A DNA stretch of 64,000 bases from Psychrobacter piscatorii (GCF_904846415.1 NZ_CAJHAR010000012.1:29623-93622); one strand, 5' to 3'. Shown: positions 53,859 to 63,882, counted from the stretch's first letter. Numbers and translations are program-made. The notes: generated from the letters alone by a model not told the origin.

Positions 53859-55529
53859 ATGAACCCAATGTACACATCTTTTAACGGTTATCTTGGTGGG
53901 CCTATCGGTTCTATCATTGGCGCTATTTTGATATTTATCATTGGTTGGCTGGTCGCACTCGGTATTGCAGCACTTGTCCGCGGTGTGCTCTCTAAAGTCA
54001 ATCTTAATCAACGCATGAACTCTTCAACCGGTAAAACTTACGATCTTGAGGGAATTATCTCCAAGATTGTTTTTTGGTTTATCTTTATCATTGCTATTTC
54101 AGGGGCGCTTAGCCAACTAAATTTAAACTCAATTTCGGCACCATTTGCAAATATGGTTAATCAAGTATTGGCATTTATCCCTAACCTCATCGGTGCGATT
54201 GCGCTTGGTGTGATTGGTTGGGTCATCGCCACTGTCGCACGCACTGCAATCAATGCGGCGCTTTCTAAAACAACAATGGACGAGCGTCTAAGCGCACAAG
54301 CAGGCGTAAAACCGATGAGCAGCACCATCGCTGATATGGTTTATTGGTTCATCTTATTGGTTGTTTTGACCATGGTACTCGGTCAGCTAGAGCTTGATGG
54401 TTTATTTGCACCATTGACAAATATGGTCGACAAAATCTTCAGCTTTATCCCTAACATTCTAATCGCTGGTGTGGTCTTTGTCGTTGGTTATATCATTGCC
54501 AAAGTCGTACGCGGCATTGTAACCAACCTTGTTTCTACTTTTAATGTTCAAGAGTTAGCGACGAAAGCTGGCTTAAGTGAACAAAACAGCCTACCTAATA
54601 TTGCCGGTTCGCTAGCATTTTTAGTAGTTATTATCCCAACGATTATTGCTGCTTTGAACGCATTAAAAATCGACGTTATTGCTCGCCCTGCGACCAATAT
54701 GCTAAACAAAATCATGGAAGCATTGCCAAACATCTTCATGGCAGTGGCTATCTTGTTTGTGACTTTCTATGTTGTACGTATGGTTGCAAATATCGTCAAA
54801 GGATTGCTTGAAAACACTCAAATCAATCAAATGCCTGCCAAAGTTGGCTTGCAAGAGACTATGGGTGATAAGAGAATCTCTGACTTAGTTGCTTATGCGA
54901 TTATCTTCTTTGCTATGCTATTTGCTGCTATTGCAGCTGCTGATTTACTAGGTTTCGAGCCTATCTCAGCTATTATTACGATGTTTATCGCATTTGGCGC
55001 TAACATCATCTTAGGTGCAATTATCCTGTTTATCGGATTCTGGCTTGCCAATATTATTGCGGGTGTTGTTGAGCGTTCTGAGCAAGGTTCACAATTCTTA
55101 GCAAACATTGTCCGTGTATTGATTATGGGCCTTGTACTTGCTATGGGTCTAAAAGCAATGGGTATTGCAGATTCAATCGTGAATCTAGCATTTGGCCTAA
55201 CGCTAGGTGCCGTCGCCGTCGCCTTTGCCCTATCATTTGGTCTTGGTGGTCAAGAAGCAGCCGCACGCTTCCTACGTAAAATGCAAGATAAAATGGATCG
55301 TGAGCGCGACGAAGCAAAAGCAAAATCTACGCTGCAGCCAAGCTCATCAACGCAAGAAAAAGTTGCTGATTCAGTGCGTGACAACACACCTTCAGCTGCT
55401 AGCACGTCAACGACTAGCTTGCGCACTGATGTGATTGACACTCCTCGCGTAGATACTGATACCAATGATATCTATAACAGTGATCAAATCCTTCCTAGTA
55501 ATGATCTTAACGATGACATCAATAAATAA
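53859..55529 (+). CDS. CmpX-like mechanosensitive ion channel protein with five TM-helix repeats
   Basis: A 556-residue inner-membrane protein. Five similar segments recur, with cores near residues 13-45, 88-125, 195-230, 290-325 and 370-410, e.g. FIPNLIGAIALGVIGWVIA, FIPNILIAGVVFVVGYIIA and ALPNIFMAVAILFVTFYVV. These match the conserved TM-helix repeat of CmpX-type proteins. A pore-helix-like stretch (GLTLGAVAVAFALSFGLGGQ) follows, then a charged, Ser/Thr-rich cytoplasmic tail of about 90 residues. The beta domain of MscS is absent. Strong ribosome-binding site AAGGAGG. A role in osmotic or envelope stress is inferred from the family. Confidence 0.85.
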   Translation: MNPMYTSFNGYLGGPIGSIIGAILIFIIGWLVALGIAALVRGVLSKVNLNQRMNSSTGKTYDLEGIISKIVFWFIFIIAISGALSQLNLNSISAPFANMVNQVLAFIPNLIGAIALGVIGWVIATVARTAINAALSKTTMDERLSAQAGVKPMSSTIADMVYWFILLVVLTMVLGQLELDGLFAPLTNMVDKIFSFIPNILIAGVVFVVGYIIAKVVRGIVTNLVSTFNVQELATKAGLSEQNSLPNIAGSLAFLVVIIPTIIAALNALKIDVIARPATNMLNKIMEALPNIFMAVAILFVTFYVVRMVANIVKGLLENTQINQMPAKVGLQETMGDKRISDLVAYAIIFFAMLFAAIAAADLLGFEPISAIITMFIAFGANIILGAIILFIGFWLANIIAGVVERSEQGSQFLANIVRVLIMGLVLAMGLKAMGIADSIVNLAFGLTLGAVAVAFALSFGLGGQEAAARFLRKMQDKMDRERDEAKAKSTLQPSSSTQEKVADSVRDNTPSAASTSTTSLRTDVIDTPRVDTDTNDIYNSDQILPSNDLNDDINK

Positions 55530-55558
55530 GTATCAATAACTACCTACTCTTAGATAAG

Positions 55559-55587
55559 AAAAAGACAGCCTAGGCTGTCTTTTTTTG
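55559..55587. terminator. rho-independent terminator after the CmpX gene
   Basis: AAAAAGACAGCC followed by TAGGCTGTCTTTTT makes a stem with a short loop and a T-run, 30 nt after the stop codon. A-run on the left lets it also serve the minus-strand gene ending at 55667. Confidence 0.88.
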
Positions 55588-55666
55588 TGAGTGTCAGTAT
55601 AAATTAGTCTTACAGCAGCTTCTAGTAGAATACCCAGCTCAATTCTAAAAGTATGTTACATGCTCA

Positions 55667-57106
55667 TTATTTCTTTCGCGCCGGTATAGAAAGACTTAGA
55701 CGTACTTGAGGCAAGTTGTCAGATTGAGGATGACTCTCAAAGTTTTGAGCGGTTTGCTTCTCCGCCTCTTGCATACTTTGATGCGATTTTTTACTCTTTA
55801 GTTGTTGTATTTGCTTCGTTAGCTGCCGCTCTCTTTGCGTCATCGCGTCCACTGACTGAATCCACACATCAATGTCGATAAACGTTTCATTTGCCTCAGT
55901 AATAAAGTCGATACCGAGTACAACGATATGATGCAGCTCTGCTATTGGCAATCGAGTCGCAACATCCTGTGCAATCTTGGCTAGATTCGGTTGAATAGCA
56001 TTTTTGCTATTGTGTGCTTGAGCATCTTGTCCATAAAATATCAGTACATAATGCCGACCCAAACTTTCGTAAGAATGCTGATGTACGATATAACCATCTT
56101 GTTGCAGCGCCTTACTTTGCTTAGGATGCCTATATAGCGTACGGATCAGCTCATGACGCGAAAATAGAGACTCATCTAATAATTGATGCTGCCAACGAAA
56201 CCCTAGCGGCTCGGTTGATGATTCTTGGTCATTATTAAATGTCTGCTTATCAGCATATGCTGCTATCATTTGTGTACTGAGCTGTGACCATAGCGTGGCT
56301 GCCTGCTGCATATGCTGTTGATACATCTGCGCAGTCGTGCTCTGATTCTTATATGCAAGCGCCATGGCCACCAATGCTGGATTGGGTTTATCCTGAATGT
56401 CATACTTGATAAGTGCATTGTCTACTGTGATCGCAGGTGTGAATAAAGAGGCGCTTTGCAAAAATTCAGCGACTAACACTTCTTCTGATACAAAACTTGG
56501 GACATGGCTGATAGCCGAATATTGTAGTTGCTCTAAGTGATAATTCAAAAACCGCCACAACTCGCAGGATGTTTGTACCGCAACCAGTATTGAATGCCAG
56601 TCGTGCCAGCTGAAGACTTGCAATTGCTGCCCGCCCTCACTCATGTCTACAACTAAATCCTCTAAAAAATAACGAGCACCAAAAGCATGTTGCAAGTGAT
56701 TTGATTGCTTGCTGTCCTGACTATCAGTATTTTTCTTATCATTTTCTACAGTGACATCCGTAAGCTGAATATCAAAAACCAAAACATCATGAGTCTCTGC
56801 AACATGTTCATTTTGAGACAATGATGATTTATGCCATGCCAGCGCAGCTTTTACAGCAGTCATACGTGCTCGCTCAATATCAGCTGAGCTTGTACTCATG
56901 GGCAAGTATAATGTCAGTGCCAGCAGCTGCAGCTTGCCCGCCGAGAGCTGGTAATAATAGTGGCGGGCGCTATAGCGAGCATCATATTGCTGTTCAATAG
57001 TCTGCATACCAGCCAGAGCGATGTCTACCGCTGCTGTCTGTAAGTAACAGGCCAGCTCACTAGCAAGATAGCCCCCATCGGATATTGTAGTAGACAAATG
57101 AGACAC
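55667..57106 (-). CDS. conserved-looking protein of unknown function
   Basis: A 479-residue soluble protein; I recognise no family. It has no signal peptide or membrane segment. The middle includes VFSWHDWHSILVAVQTSCELWRFLNYHLEQL in parts and the C-terminal third has IAELHHIVVLGIDFITEANE and DIDVWIQSVDAMTQRERQL, then a coiled, Q/K/S-rich tail. Base use is like its neighbours, suggesting a long-resident gene. The start is a GTG at 57106 with AGGG 11 nt upstream; no ATG is available near the N-terminus. It is flanked by a terminator on one side and 294 nt of geneless sequence on the other. Confidence 0.7.
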   Translation of the reverse strand: MSHLSTTISDGGYLASELACYLQTAAVDIALAGMQTIEQQYDARYSARHYYYQLSAGKLQLLALTLYLPMSTSSADIERARMTAVKAALAWHKSSLSQNEHVAETHDVLVFDIQLTDVTVENDKKNTDSQDSKQSNHLQHAFGARYFLEDLVVDMSEGGQQLQVFSWHDWHSILVAVQTSCELWRFLNYHLEQLQYSAISHVPSFVSEEVLVAEFLQSASLFTPAITVDNALIKYDIQDKPNPALVAMALAYKNQSTTAQMYQQHMQQAATLWSQLSTQMIAAYADKQTFNNDQESSTEPLGFRWQHQLLDESLFSRHELIRTLYRHPKQSKALQQDGYIVHQHSYESLGRHYVLIFYGQDAQAHNSKNAIQPNLAKIAQDVATRLPIAELHHIVVLGIDFITEANETFIDIDVWIQSVDAMTQRERQLTKQIQQLKSKKSHQSMQEAEKQTAQNFESHPQSDNLPQVRLSLSIPARKK

Positions 57107-57400
57107 AGATTCTAGCCCTTTATAATCTTATGATATGTGATGAATGGCATTTTGGCTGATTAAAATGGTGGCATATTTATAAATATAGTTATCAGCGTTT
57201 CAACATTTTTACGAATGTAAAATTACGCTACATAAGCACTATCAGACACAGTCGCTTTCAACGTAATGACTTGTTATGATGATATCAAAGCAGCAATGCT
57301 TGTGCGTGGATCTTATAGTTATAAGCTGCGCTCGCATATCAATGTCAGGTACGTTTATCGAATTTTAATAAGCACTATATAATAACAAGGATTGAGCATT

Positions 57401-58183
57401 ATGAAGCGTTTTAAAGAAAAAACCGTCATCGTTACTGGAGCAGGTTCAGGTATTGGCCGGGCAACTGCTATTCGCTTCGCCGAGGAAGGCGCGAGAGTCG
57501 TTTTGGTAGGACGTACGGCTGAAACATTAGAGCAGACAGCAGCAGAATTCCCAGAAGATCATACGTGGATTCATACCGACAATTACCTATGTGTCACTTG
57601 TGATATCAGCGTACAAAGCCAAGTACAAGGGATGATTAGCAGCGCGATTGATAAGTTCGAGAAGATTGATATTTTGGTAAATAACGCAGGAAAAGCGATT
57701 CAAGGTAAAATAACAAACCTATCCTCTGAAGATTGGCACTCGGCTATCAATATCAATTTAAATGGTACGTTTTATGTCTGCCAAGCCGCCATGCCTCATC
57801 TAATCGCCACCAAAGGCAATATCGTCAATGTCTCATCTCTCTCAGGTATGGGCGGTGACTGGAACATGGCCGCCTATAACGCTGCCAAAGCGGGCGTCAC
57901 CAATTTGACGCGTACGCTAGCAATGGATCACGGCCCTGACGGTGTGCGTGTCAACGCCGTCAACCCAAGCGTGACCAAAACCAATATGACGACTGCTATT
58001 CAAGACAATGACAGTAAAATAGATAAGTTTCTAGCCCGTTGTCCACTTGGACGTTTGGCAGCACCAGAAGATATTGCCGCCGCCATTACCTTTTTAGCCA
58101 GTAATGATGCCTCTATGATTACTGGGGTAAATCTACCAGTTGATGGTGGTGTCAGCGCATCTAATGGGCAGCCACAGTTTTAG
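57401..58183 (+). CDS. SDR family oxidoreductase
   Basis: A 260-residue short-chain dehydrogenase/reductase. Cofactor-binding motif [12 protein letters not shown] at residues 13-24, NNAGKA, catalytic Ser in [10 protein letters not shown] and the YNAAK (Tyr-x-x-x-Lys) pair, then [13 protein letters not shown] at the end. The sequence around NVVGRT-like VLVGRT favours either NAD or NADP and does not decide substrate. I start at the ATG at 57401; a TTG 9 nt upstream is possible. It looks like a lone gene with its own terminator. Confidence 0.9.
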   Translation: MKRFKEKTVIVTGAGSGIGRATAIRFAEEGARVVLVGRTAETLEQTAAEFPEDHTWIHTDNYLCVTCDISVQSQVQGMISSAIDKFEKIDILVNNAGKAIQGKITNLSSEDWHSAININLNGTFYVCQAAMPHLIATKGNIVNVSSLSGMGGDWNMAAYNAAKAGVTNLTRTLAMDHGPDGVRVNAVNPSVTKTNMTTAIQDNDSKIDKFLARCPLGRLAAPEDIAAAITFLASNDASMITGVNLPVDGGVSASNGQPQF

Positions 58184-58226
58184 TATATTAGCTGTCTGAT
58201 GGATAGATACTAAAGCGATCCTATTT

Positions 58227-58263
58227 AAAAAAGCCCCTGATAATTTAATATCAAGGGTTTTTT
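58227..58263 (+). terminator. rho-independent terminator after the SDR gene
   Basis: AAAAAAGCCCCTGATA pairs with TATCAAGGGTTTTTT (one mismatch) around a short AT loop, ending in a T-run. Confidence 0.75.
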
Positions 58264-58324
58264 ATCTTTGGAGCTAAATTATAGAAATTTATTAAAATTA
58301 GTACCGATAATACTGTTACAAGCT

Positions 58325-59053
58325 TTATTCAGCTGCGTTATTAATATCCTGTAGTGGCTGTGATAAACGCTCAGGGTGGCGCGGCATCACGCCTTGGTAC
58401 TGGGCATAGATTTTGGGTAAATCTGCTTCGATATCGCCAGTTGGATGGACCAGAGACAAAAAACGAACTTCCTTGGTATTATAATCTAGCGCAACTGGCA
58501 AGATAGGAACACCAGCACCAACGGCCAAATAATAAAACCCCGTTTTCCAGCTCTCGGTATATTCCCGTGTCCCCTCGGGTGCTAATCCCAAAAACAGCGG
58601 CTTGCCCGTTTTAAATTTATCGATACTTGATTGTAGTACTGAGCCTTTATCACTACGATTGATAGGAATGACTCCTATCCAATTCAATAATTGCGCAAAT
58701 ACAGGCACTTTAAATAATGTGTGCTTACCCATGATACTAATTTTCAAATCCAGCGCAAATAAGCTAGGAATCGCGTAAACCCCATCGACATTAGAGGTAT
58801 GCGGTAGTGCCAATACCACGGCCTGAGAGATATTAGGTATCTCACCGACTGTCCGCCATCCTGCTGTTTTCATCAACCAAGAGCCAATGATGGGCGATAC
58901 TTTATTGCCACGCCTAGGCACGTTTTCACCCACCTGCTCTCTACTAAGATTCGGCAGTATTTTTGAGCGCGTAGATGGAGCAGCATCAGACTTAGAGCGT
59001 TTAAAAATCTTTGGTATCATGACAGTATAATATAATGAATATACTGACATCAT
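58325..59053 (-). CDS. 1-acyl-glycerol-3-phosphate acyltransferase family protein
   Basis: A 242-residue PlsC-type acyltransferase. The catalytic HX4D motif is HTSNVD (H85, D90), the substrate-binding APEGTRE motif lies at about residue 160, and IGVIPINRSD and PVALDYNTKEV complete the family blocks. It belongs to the branch of small, predicted membrane-associated enzymes of unclear substrate, not the main PlsC. The ATG at 59053 has AGAGG 9 nt upstream; ATGs at 59050 and 59020 are in frame. Confidence 0.85.
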   Translation of the reverse strand: MMSVYSLYYTVMIPKIFKRSKSDAAPSTRSKILPNLSREQVGENVPRRGNKVSPIIGSWLMKTAGWRTVGEIPNISQAVVLALPHTSNVDGVYAIPSLFALDLKISIMGKHTLFKVPVFAQLLNWIGVIPINRSDKGSVLQSSIDKFKTGKPLFLGLAPEGTREYTESWKTGFYYLAVGAGVPILPVALDYNTKEVRFLSLVHPTGDIEADLPKIYAQYQGVMPRHPERLSQPLQDINNAAE

Positions 59054-59184
59054 AACATTAAGCCTCTAAGGCGAGGCTGATTTTTGCGTGCTTTTACTAT
59101 GGCAAAAAATGCTTAGCTATAAATATAAGTAATGACCCATTACGATATTTTGTACATACATTTCTTAAAACTCACTACTGACAC

Positions 59185-61071
59185 TTAAGAAATATCAGCC
59201 AAATCACCTTTACTCTCAAGCCACGACTTGCGATCAGCGGCACGTTTTTTCGCTAGTAACATATCCATAATGCCATTGGTCAATACCATATCATCCATAT
59301 CTAGCTGTACTAACCTGCGTGTATCACGGCTCATCGTCGTCTCGCGCAATTGCTCAGCACTCATCTCACCCAGTCCTTTAAAGCGGGTAATTTGCGCTTT
59401 TTTATTGCCCGGTACCTTGGCTAATATATGCGCAAGCTCTGGCTCATCTAACGCGTAATGCACCTCTTTACCCACATCCACACGGTACAACGGCGGCATG
59501 GCCACAAATAAATGACCAGCATCCACTAGCGCAGGGAAATGCTTCACAAATAACGCGCAGATCAGCGTCGCAATGTGTAGGCCATCAGAGTCAGCATCTG
59601 CCAAGATACATATTTTGTCGTAACGCAGCTCGGACAGATCATCAGAGGCAGGATCCACACCGATTGCAATGGCGATATCATGAATCTCTTGGCTGGATAG
59701 CACTGTGTCTGAGGACACTTCCCACGTATTCAAAATCTTACCGCGCAGAGGTAATATCGCCTGATAGTGACGATCACGTGCTTGCTTGGCACTACCACCT
59801 GCCGAGTCACCCTCTACTAAGAACAGTTCCGCACCATCACGCAGATCACCGCGGCAATCTGCCAATTTACCTGGCAGTGCAGGTCCTTGTGTGATTTTCT
59901 TACGGGCGACTTTTTTGGCTGATTTTAGGCGACGTCCTGCTTTATTAATCGCCAATTCAGCGATTTGCGTGCCCATGTCCGCATGTTGGTTTAGCCACAA
60001 ACTAAAGGCATCTTTTGCCAAGGTCTGTACAGCGCCAGCAGCCTCACGGCTCGATAGGCGCTCTTTGGTCTGTCCAGAAAACTGCGGCTCAGAGAATTTC
60101 AAGGATAAGATATAGTTCACCCCATCCCAGACATCTTCTGCGGTTAGCTTCACACTGCGCGGTAGCAAGTTATGAATATCACAAAACTCACGCAATGCTT
60201 CTAAAATACCTGTACGCAGTCCATTGACGTGCGTACCGCCCTGCGCTGTCGGGATAAGGTTGACATAGCTTTCTTGAATCGGTGTGCCACCATCAGGCAA
60301 CCAAGACAACGCAAAGGTAATGGCAGCACGTTCACCCGCTTTCGCATCGTAATTATAATAAAACGGTGCTTCTGGCAATGTCTCAAGACCATCCAGTTGC
60401 TCGCTTAGATACTCGACAACCCCATCCGTAAACTGCCAAACGACCTTTTCATCGTTGATATCATCGGTGAACTCAATCGTTAGTCCCGCGGCCAAAACCG
60501 CTTTGGCTTTTAGATTGTGCTTGAGCTGCTTAACGTTAAATTTTGGCGTATCAAAAAAGCTACCATCGGCCCAGAAATGCACTCTGGTACCACGTTTGCG
60601 TTTGTTGGAGCTGACCGCTTCCGTCAACGGCGTCACGGGTGCGCCTTTCTCAAACGCCATATCAAACTGTGTGCTATCACGCCATACCGTAACCTCAACG
60701 CGAGTTGATAGCGCATTGACGACAGAGATACCCACTCCATGTAGGCCGCCTGATACTTCATAATTAGAGGTCGAAAACTTGCCACCCGCATGCAAACGGG
60801 TCAAAATCAGCTCAATACCTGATTGACCAAATTCAGGGTGAATATCAGTCGGCATACCGCGCCCGTCATCCTCGACAGACAGTGACCCATCACTATGCAG
60901 CTGCACTTTGATGGTTTTGGCATAACCCGCCAATGCTTCATCCACCGAGTTATCAATGACCTCTTGCGCCAAATGGTTTGGTCGCGTGGTGTCAGTATAC
61001 ATACCTGGGCGACGACGGACGGGTTCAAGCCCTTCTAAAACTTCTAACGATTGCGCATTATATTGACTCAC
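59185..61071 (-). CDS. parE: DNA topoisomerase IV subunit B
   Basis: ParE is the ATPase subunit of topoisomerase IV, which unlinks daughter chromosomes. The 628-residue protein has the GHKL ATPase blocks (EVIDNSVDEALAG, EDDGRGMP, GGLHGVG), a transducer region, and the TOPRIM domain with EGDSAGGSAKQARDR, PLRGKILN and DADSDGLHI. The QTK-loop area and RRPGMYTDTTRP start match ParE rather than GyrB, as does the 628-residue length (GyrB has an extra insert). yqiA lies upstream, as in E. coli. Confidence 0.95.
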   Translation of the reverse strand: MSQYNAQSLEVLEGLEPVRRRPGMYTDTTRPNHLAQEVIDNSVDEALAGYAKTIKVQLHSDGSLSVEDDGRGMPTDIHPEFGQSGIELILTRLHAGGKFSTSNYEVSGGLHGVGISVVNALSTRVEVTVWRDSTQFDMAFEKGAPVTPLTEAVSSNKRKRGTRVHFWADGSFFDTPKFNVKQLKHNLKAKAVLAAGLTIEFTDDINDEKVVWQFTDGVVEYLSEQLDGLETLPEAPFYYNYDAKAGERAAITFALSWLPDGGTPIQESYVNLIPTAQGGTHVNGLRTGILEALREFCDIHNLLPRSVKLTAEDVWDGVNYILSLKFSEPQFSGQTKERLSSREAAGAVQTLAKDAFSLWLNQHADMGTQIAELAINKAGRRLKSAKKVARKKITQGPALPGKLADCRGDLRDGAELFLVEGDSAGGSAKQARDRHYQAILPLRGKILNTWEVSSDTVLSSQEIHDIAIAIGVDPASDDLSELRYDKICILADADSDGLHIATLICALFVKHFPALVDAGHLFVAMPPLYRVDVGKEVHYALDEPELAHILAKVPGNKKAQITRFKGLGEMSAEQLRETTMSRDTRRLVQLDMDDMVLTNGIMDMLLAKKRAADRKSWLESKGDLADIS

Positions 61072-61181
61072 AAATGCATCCTTAACTATTCATGTACGTT
61101 TAACTCTATAAAACCATTATAACCAAAAACAGCGACGTTAAGGTCAATAGTCCATCGTTCACGTCATATAATGTCGTCTCT

Positions 61182-61835
61182 TTAAGACTTTACTAAACCC
61201 TGTATCACTTCTATTACCATCGGTAGCTGCTCACCGAAGTCACTAAAGCGATGATCGCCGCCCGCTTGTACGGTTAACGATGTGCCCTGCCCTTCGTAAA
61301 AAGCTTGAGACAGTTTAGAATTTAACAGCTCATCGCCTTGTTTGAGCAGTACAGCAACTTTATTGGGATAAGTGACTTGGAATATCTGATGATCTGCAAA
61401 CCACTGTAAATCTGACGGCGTAATACGCCAGCCGCCCGCCGTCGTATGTAGGACGCTATTATCCGATGACTCATCACTACTATCTTGATTTGATACTGAG
61501 TTATCAGAAAAGCGCTGTAGAGTAATATGAGGCTGCGTGCTAGGATTTAGCAGCAATGCAGGACAACCTATTTGATTACTGATTAAGGTAGAAAAATACC
61601 CACCCAATGAGCTACCGACCAATACCGTATTGGACGATCCCGTCTGCTCATCTTTGCTATTATTTAACCCTTCTATCAATGACAACAGCTGCTCACGCAC
61701 TTGCGCAGGCGATTTATTCAAATCAGGACGCAGTACCGTGATATCAGAATAATGATGCTGACAATATTTTTCTAACAGCATCCCTTTGGTTGAGTTCGCA
61801 TCGCTGTCCAGTCCATGGATATAAATCAGGTTCAC
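61182..61835 (-). CDS. YqiA/YcfP family alpha/beta hydrolase (esterase)
   Basis: A 217-residue cytoplasmic alpha/beta hydrolase. It begins MNLIYIHGLDSDANSTKG, has the nucleophile elbow GSSLGGYFS (Ser76), the LLNPSTQP stretch typical of YqiA, and the likely catalytic His in GGDHRFSDF; an acid lies before it. An extra Ser/Asp-rich loop (residues 113-128) is unusual. In E. coli yqiA precedes parE, the same order as here with a 110-nt gap. The natural substrate is not known. Confidence 0.87.
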   Translation of the reverse strand: MNLIYIHGLDSDANSTKGMLLEKYCQHHYSDITVLRPDLNKSPAQVREQLLSLIEGLNNSKDEQTGSSNTVLVGSSLGGYFSTLISNQIGCPALLLNPSTQPHITLQRFSDNSVSNQDSSDESSDNSVLHTTAGGWRITPSDLQWFADHQIFQVTYPNKVAVLLKQGDELLNSKLSQAFYEGQGTSLTVQAGGDHRFSDFGEQLPMVIEVIQGLVKS

Positions 61836-62023
61836 GTATCATCTCACTTATTAATTTTGTTATGATTGTCTTATATAGGCCAGTGACGCTAAGCATAGCA
61901 CCCGATGCACAAAAATAATAACAATAAAACGGCACACTATTAGTCGGTATTTGCGACATAATAATATGGTCATAATCGTTTTGTGCCAGTCAAAGGAATG
62001 ACAGTAATAGCAATGGAGTCGCC

Positions 62024-62284
62024 ATGAATCAACAGTTTGAGCTGTTCGACATTGACAACCCTTGTATCGGTGTCTGTCAAAGCAATAAAAAAGGCTATTG
62101 CTTTGGTTGCCTGCGCAGTCGAGCCGAGCGCCAACGATGGCATCATATGACGACAGAGCAGCAACGCGAGGTGTTAAGGCTGATCGCAGGACGTAAGCTA
62201 CGTATTGAGCTCATGCGGCTGTGTAAAAACGAGCAATTAGGGTTTGATTTTGAGGAAGATATTGAGATGGGTGAGTTGTTTTAG
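62024..62284 (+). CDS. DUF1289 domain-containing protein
   Basis: An 86-residue protein with the DUF1289 pattern: NPCIGVC, then GYCFGCLRSRAERQRW; the four cysteines probably bind a metal. GGAG lies 5 nt upstream of the ATG. The C-terminal part (GFDFEEDIEMGELF) is acidic. Function unknown. The 188 nt before it hold no gene. Confidence 0.85.
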   Translation: MNQQFELFDIDNPCIGVCQSNKKGYCFGCLRSRAERQRWHHMTTEQQREVLRLIAGRKLRIELMRLCKNEQLGFDFEEDIEMGELF

Positions 62285-62312
62285 GAAATATAGATTTGAA
62301 TATAGGATTTTT

Positions 62313-62341
62313 AAAAGTTTAATTCTTAGTCTTAAACTTTT
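62313..62341. terminator. weak AT-rich hairpin between convergent genes
   Basis: AAAAGTTTAA (62313-62322) and TTAAACTTTT (62332-62341) form a 10-bp AT-rich stem with a 9-nt loop, overlapping the stop of the minus-strand gene. A weak bidirectional terminator is plausible. Confidence 0.45.
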
Positions 62342-63711
62342 CATGCACAAGCATCTACAAACTTTATAACCCAACTTTCCCCTACTGAAAGCTCTTCTTC
62401 AATTTTATTTAGACATACTGACTTCAAAGAGTTAGCATCCGCTAAAATTAAGTCCACTTGACTAAAATCATCTAGGCGAGCCGGTGGTAAACTTAGACGA
62501 TGAAAGTCGATCTTAAAATTATTCCAGTTATTTAATTCATAATTCCTTTGACCAGCCTTTGCTATCATAGAAATGCTCTCTATTTTCGAAGACTCTGCTA
62601 CTCTAGAATACTCTAGAAACTCTTTTCTTGACTCATTTTTCAGGTCTTCATAATTAACACCGAGCTTTTGAAGGCTAGCACAAATTAATGAAAAGCCTTC
62701 ATCTAATTTATTTAGTTTTCCATCGGACATGGCACGGCATATAAGATAATATAAAAAACCTGGCTCTAAATACCTCAATCCTTTTCTAATTTTTTCTATG
62801 TACTCACCTGCTGATTCCGTACAACCAAATATACTTTCAAAGTCACAATGTTCAGCTATTTGTAAAAATACGCTAGACGGGGTGTTTAATACAAGGCGAG
62901 AGAGTACCGCGGATACTTTATAAGCAAGAAATATATCTGTTTCCTGACATTTATTTGCTACAAGATGAGCACAAACTGAATACTCAGTGATATCCCTATT
63001 ATAGATATAGTCGAGAATTTTATTTCTGTATATGTTGAGTTCAATAGTCCTTTCAGCCTTCTCTAATAAATCAATAAGAAAAAGATTCTTATTGATCTCT
63101 TGTGCCATAGCAGCACACTCCAACAAAGAAATTGTAGATATTGGTGATCTTACTAATTGCTCTCCATTCTTATTAAGAAACCATGTAAATACTATCGGAT
63201 GATCAGTTAATTCACCTGAACTAGAAAATCTATTGCCTATAGATTCAAAATAATCCCAAGGTCGACTATCATCTTTGACTTTCGTATTTTCTGTGTAATA
63301 TTCTGGTAAACGAGAAAATCTTATCAAGTCATGGAATTTTTTAGCATGGTGGAAGTCTTGTTCTTTCCCGCCATGAGTAAGATTATCAGCTGTATACGCT
63401 TTCGCCATCATATCTAGGTATCTAGCACCCCAAACAGTAGAAGAGCAATCATAGAAATGAGTATATTCATGAAATATTAAGGGTATAACCTTAGATAAAG
63501 TATCATAATCTTTATAAGATATATATTCATTTTTAGATATGCAGTATTTCAAACGAACCATACAATTTTTTACTTCTTCCCAACCTTCAGCATCAGTAGA
63601 GTATAAGGTAACTATTGTAGTGAAAAAATCATAACTACCTAAAACTTCTTTTTTACCTTTAGACATAATACTCGGGTGTGAACTAGAAGATTTTGAATCT
63701 TTAATTGACAT
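62341..63711 (-). CDS. putative zinc metalloprotease-like protein (HExxH) of unknown function
   Basis: A 456-residue protein I do not recognise. It contains a clear zincin motif in a hydrophobic context, IPLIFHEYTHFYD, with HEYTH at residues 81-85; a Glu in SLLECAAMAQE (E198) is a candidate third zinc ligand. No signal peptide or membrane segment is visible, so it probably acts inside the cell. The gene is clearly AT-richer than its surroundings and uses many AT-ending codons, a sign of horizontal gain. It lies between a DUF1289 gene and the 3' end of an rRNA operon. Proteolysis is inferred only from the motif. Confidence 0.65.
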   Translation of the reverse strand: MSIKDSKSSSSHPSIMSKGKKEVLGSYDFFTTIVTLYSTDAEGWEEVKNCMVRLKYCISKNEYISYKDYDTLSKVIPLIFHEYTHFYDCSSTVWGARYLDMMAKAYTADNLTHGGKEQDFHHAKKFHDLIRFSRLPEYYTENTKVKDDSRPWDYFESIGNRFSSSGELTDHPIVFTWFLNKNGEQLVRSPISTISLLECAAMAQEINKNLFLIDLLEKAERTIELNIYRNKILDYIYNRDITEYSVCAHLVANKCQETDIFLAYKVSAVLSRLVLNTPSSVFLQIAEHCDFESIFGCTESAGEYIEKIRKGLRYLEPGFLYYLICRAMSDGKLNKLDEGFSLICASLQKLGVNYEDLKNESRKEFLEYSRVAESSKIESISMIAKAGQRNYELNNWNNFKIDFHRLSLPPARLDDFSQVDLILADANSLKSVCLNKIEEELSVGESWVIKFVDACA

Positions 63712-63834
63712 AATATTTATCTGTAAAATTTATAAGTTAAGTTTTCTATCATATCTGATTGAGACTAATTATAGTTGAAAAAATAAATAGCTGAATTAAT
63801 ATTAAAACGAACAAAACGTTAATGCTAGACAAAG

Positions 63835-63868
63835 AAAAGCCCCCTCCGCGTTAGCGAAGGGGGCTTTT
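63835..63868 (-). terminator. rRNA operon terminator
   Basis: On the minus strand, AAAAGCCCCCTTCGC pairs with GCGGAGGGGGCTTTT around a 4-nt loop (one mismatch), and the T-run ends TTTTC. It follows the 5S rRNA gene by about 15 nt. The 123-nt stretch from 63712 holds nothing else clear. Confidence 0.88.
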
Positions 63869-63882
63869 ACTTTAGAATAGAG

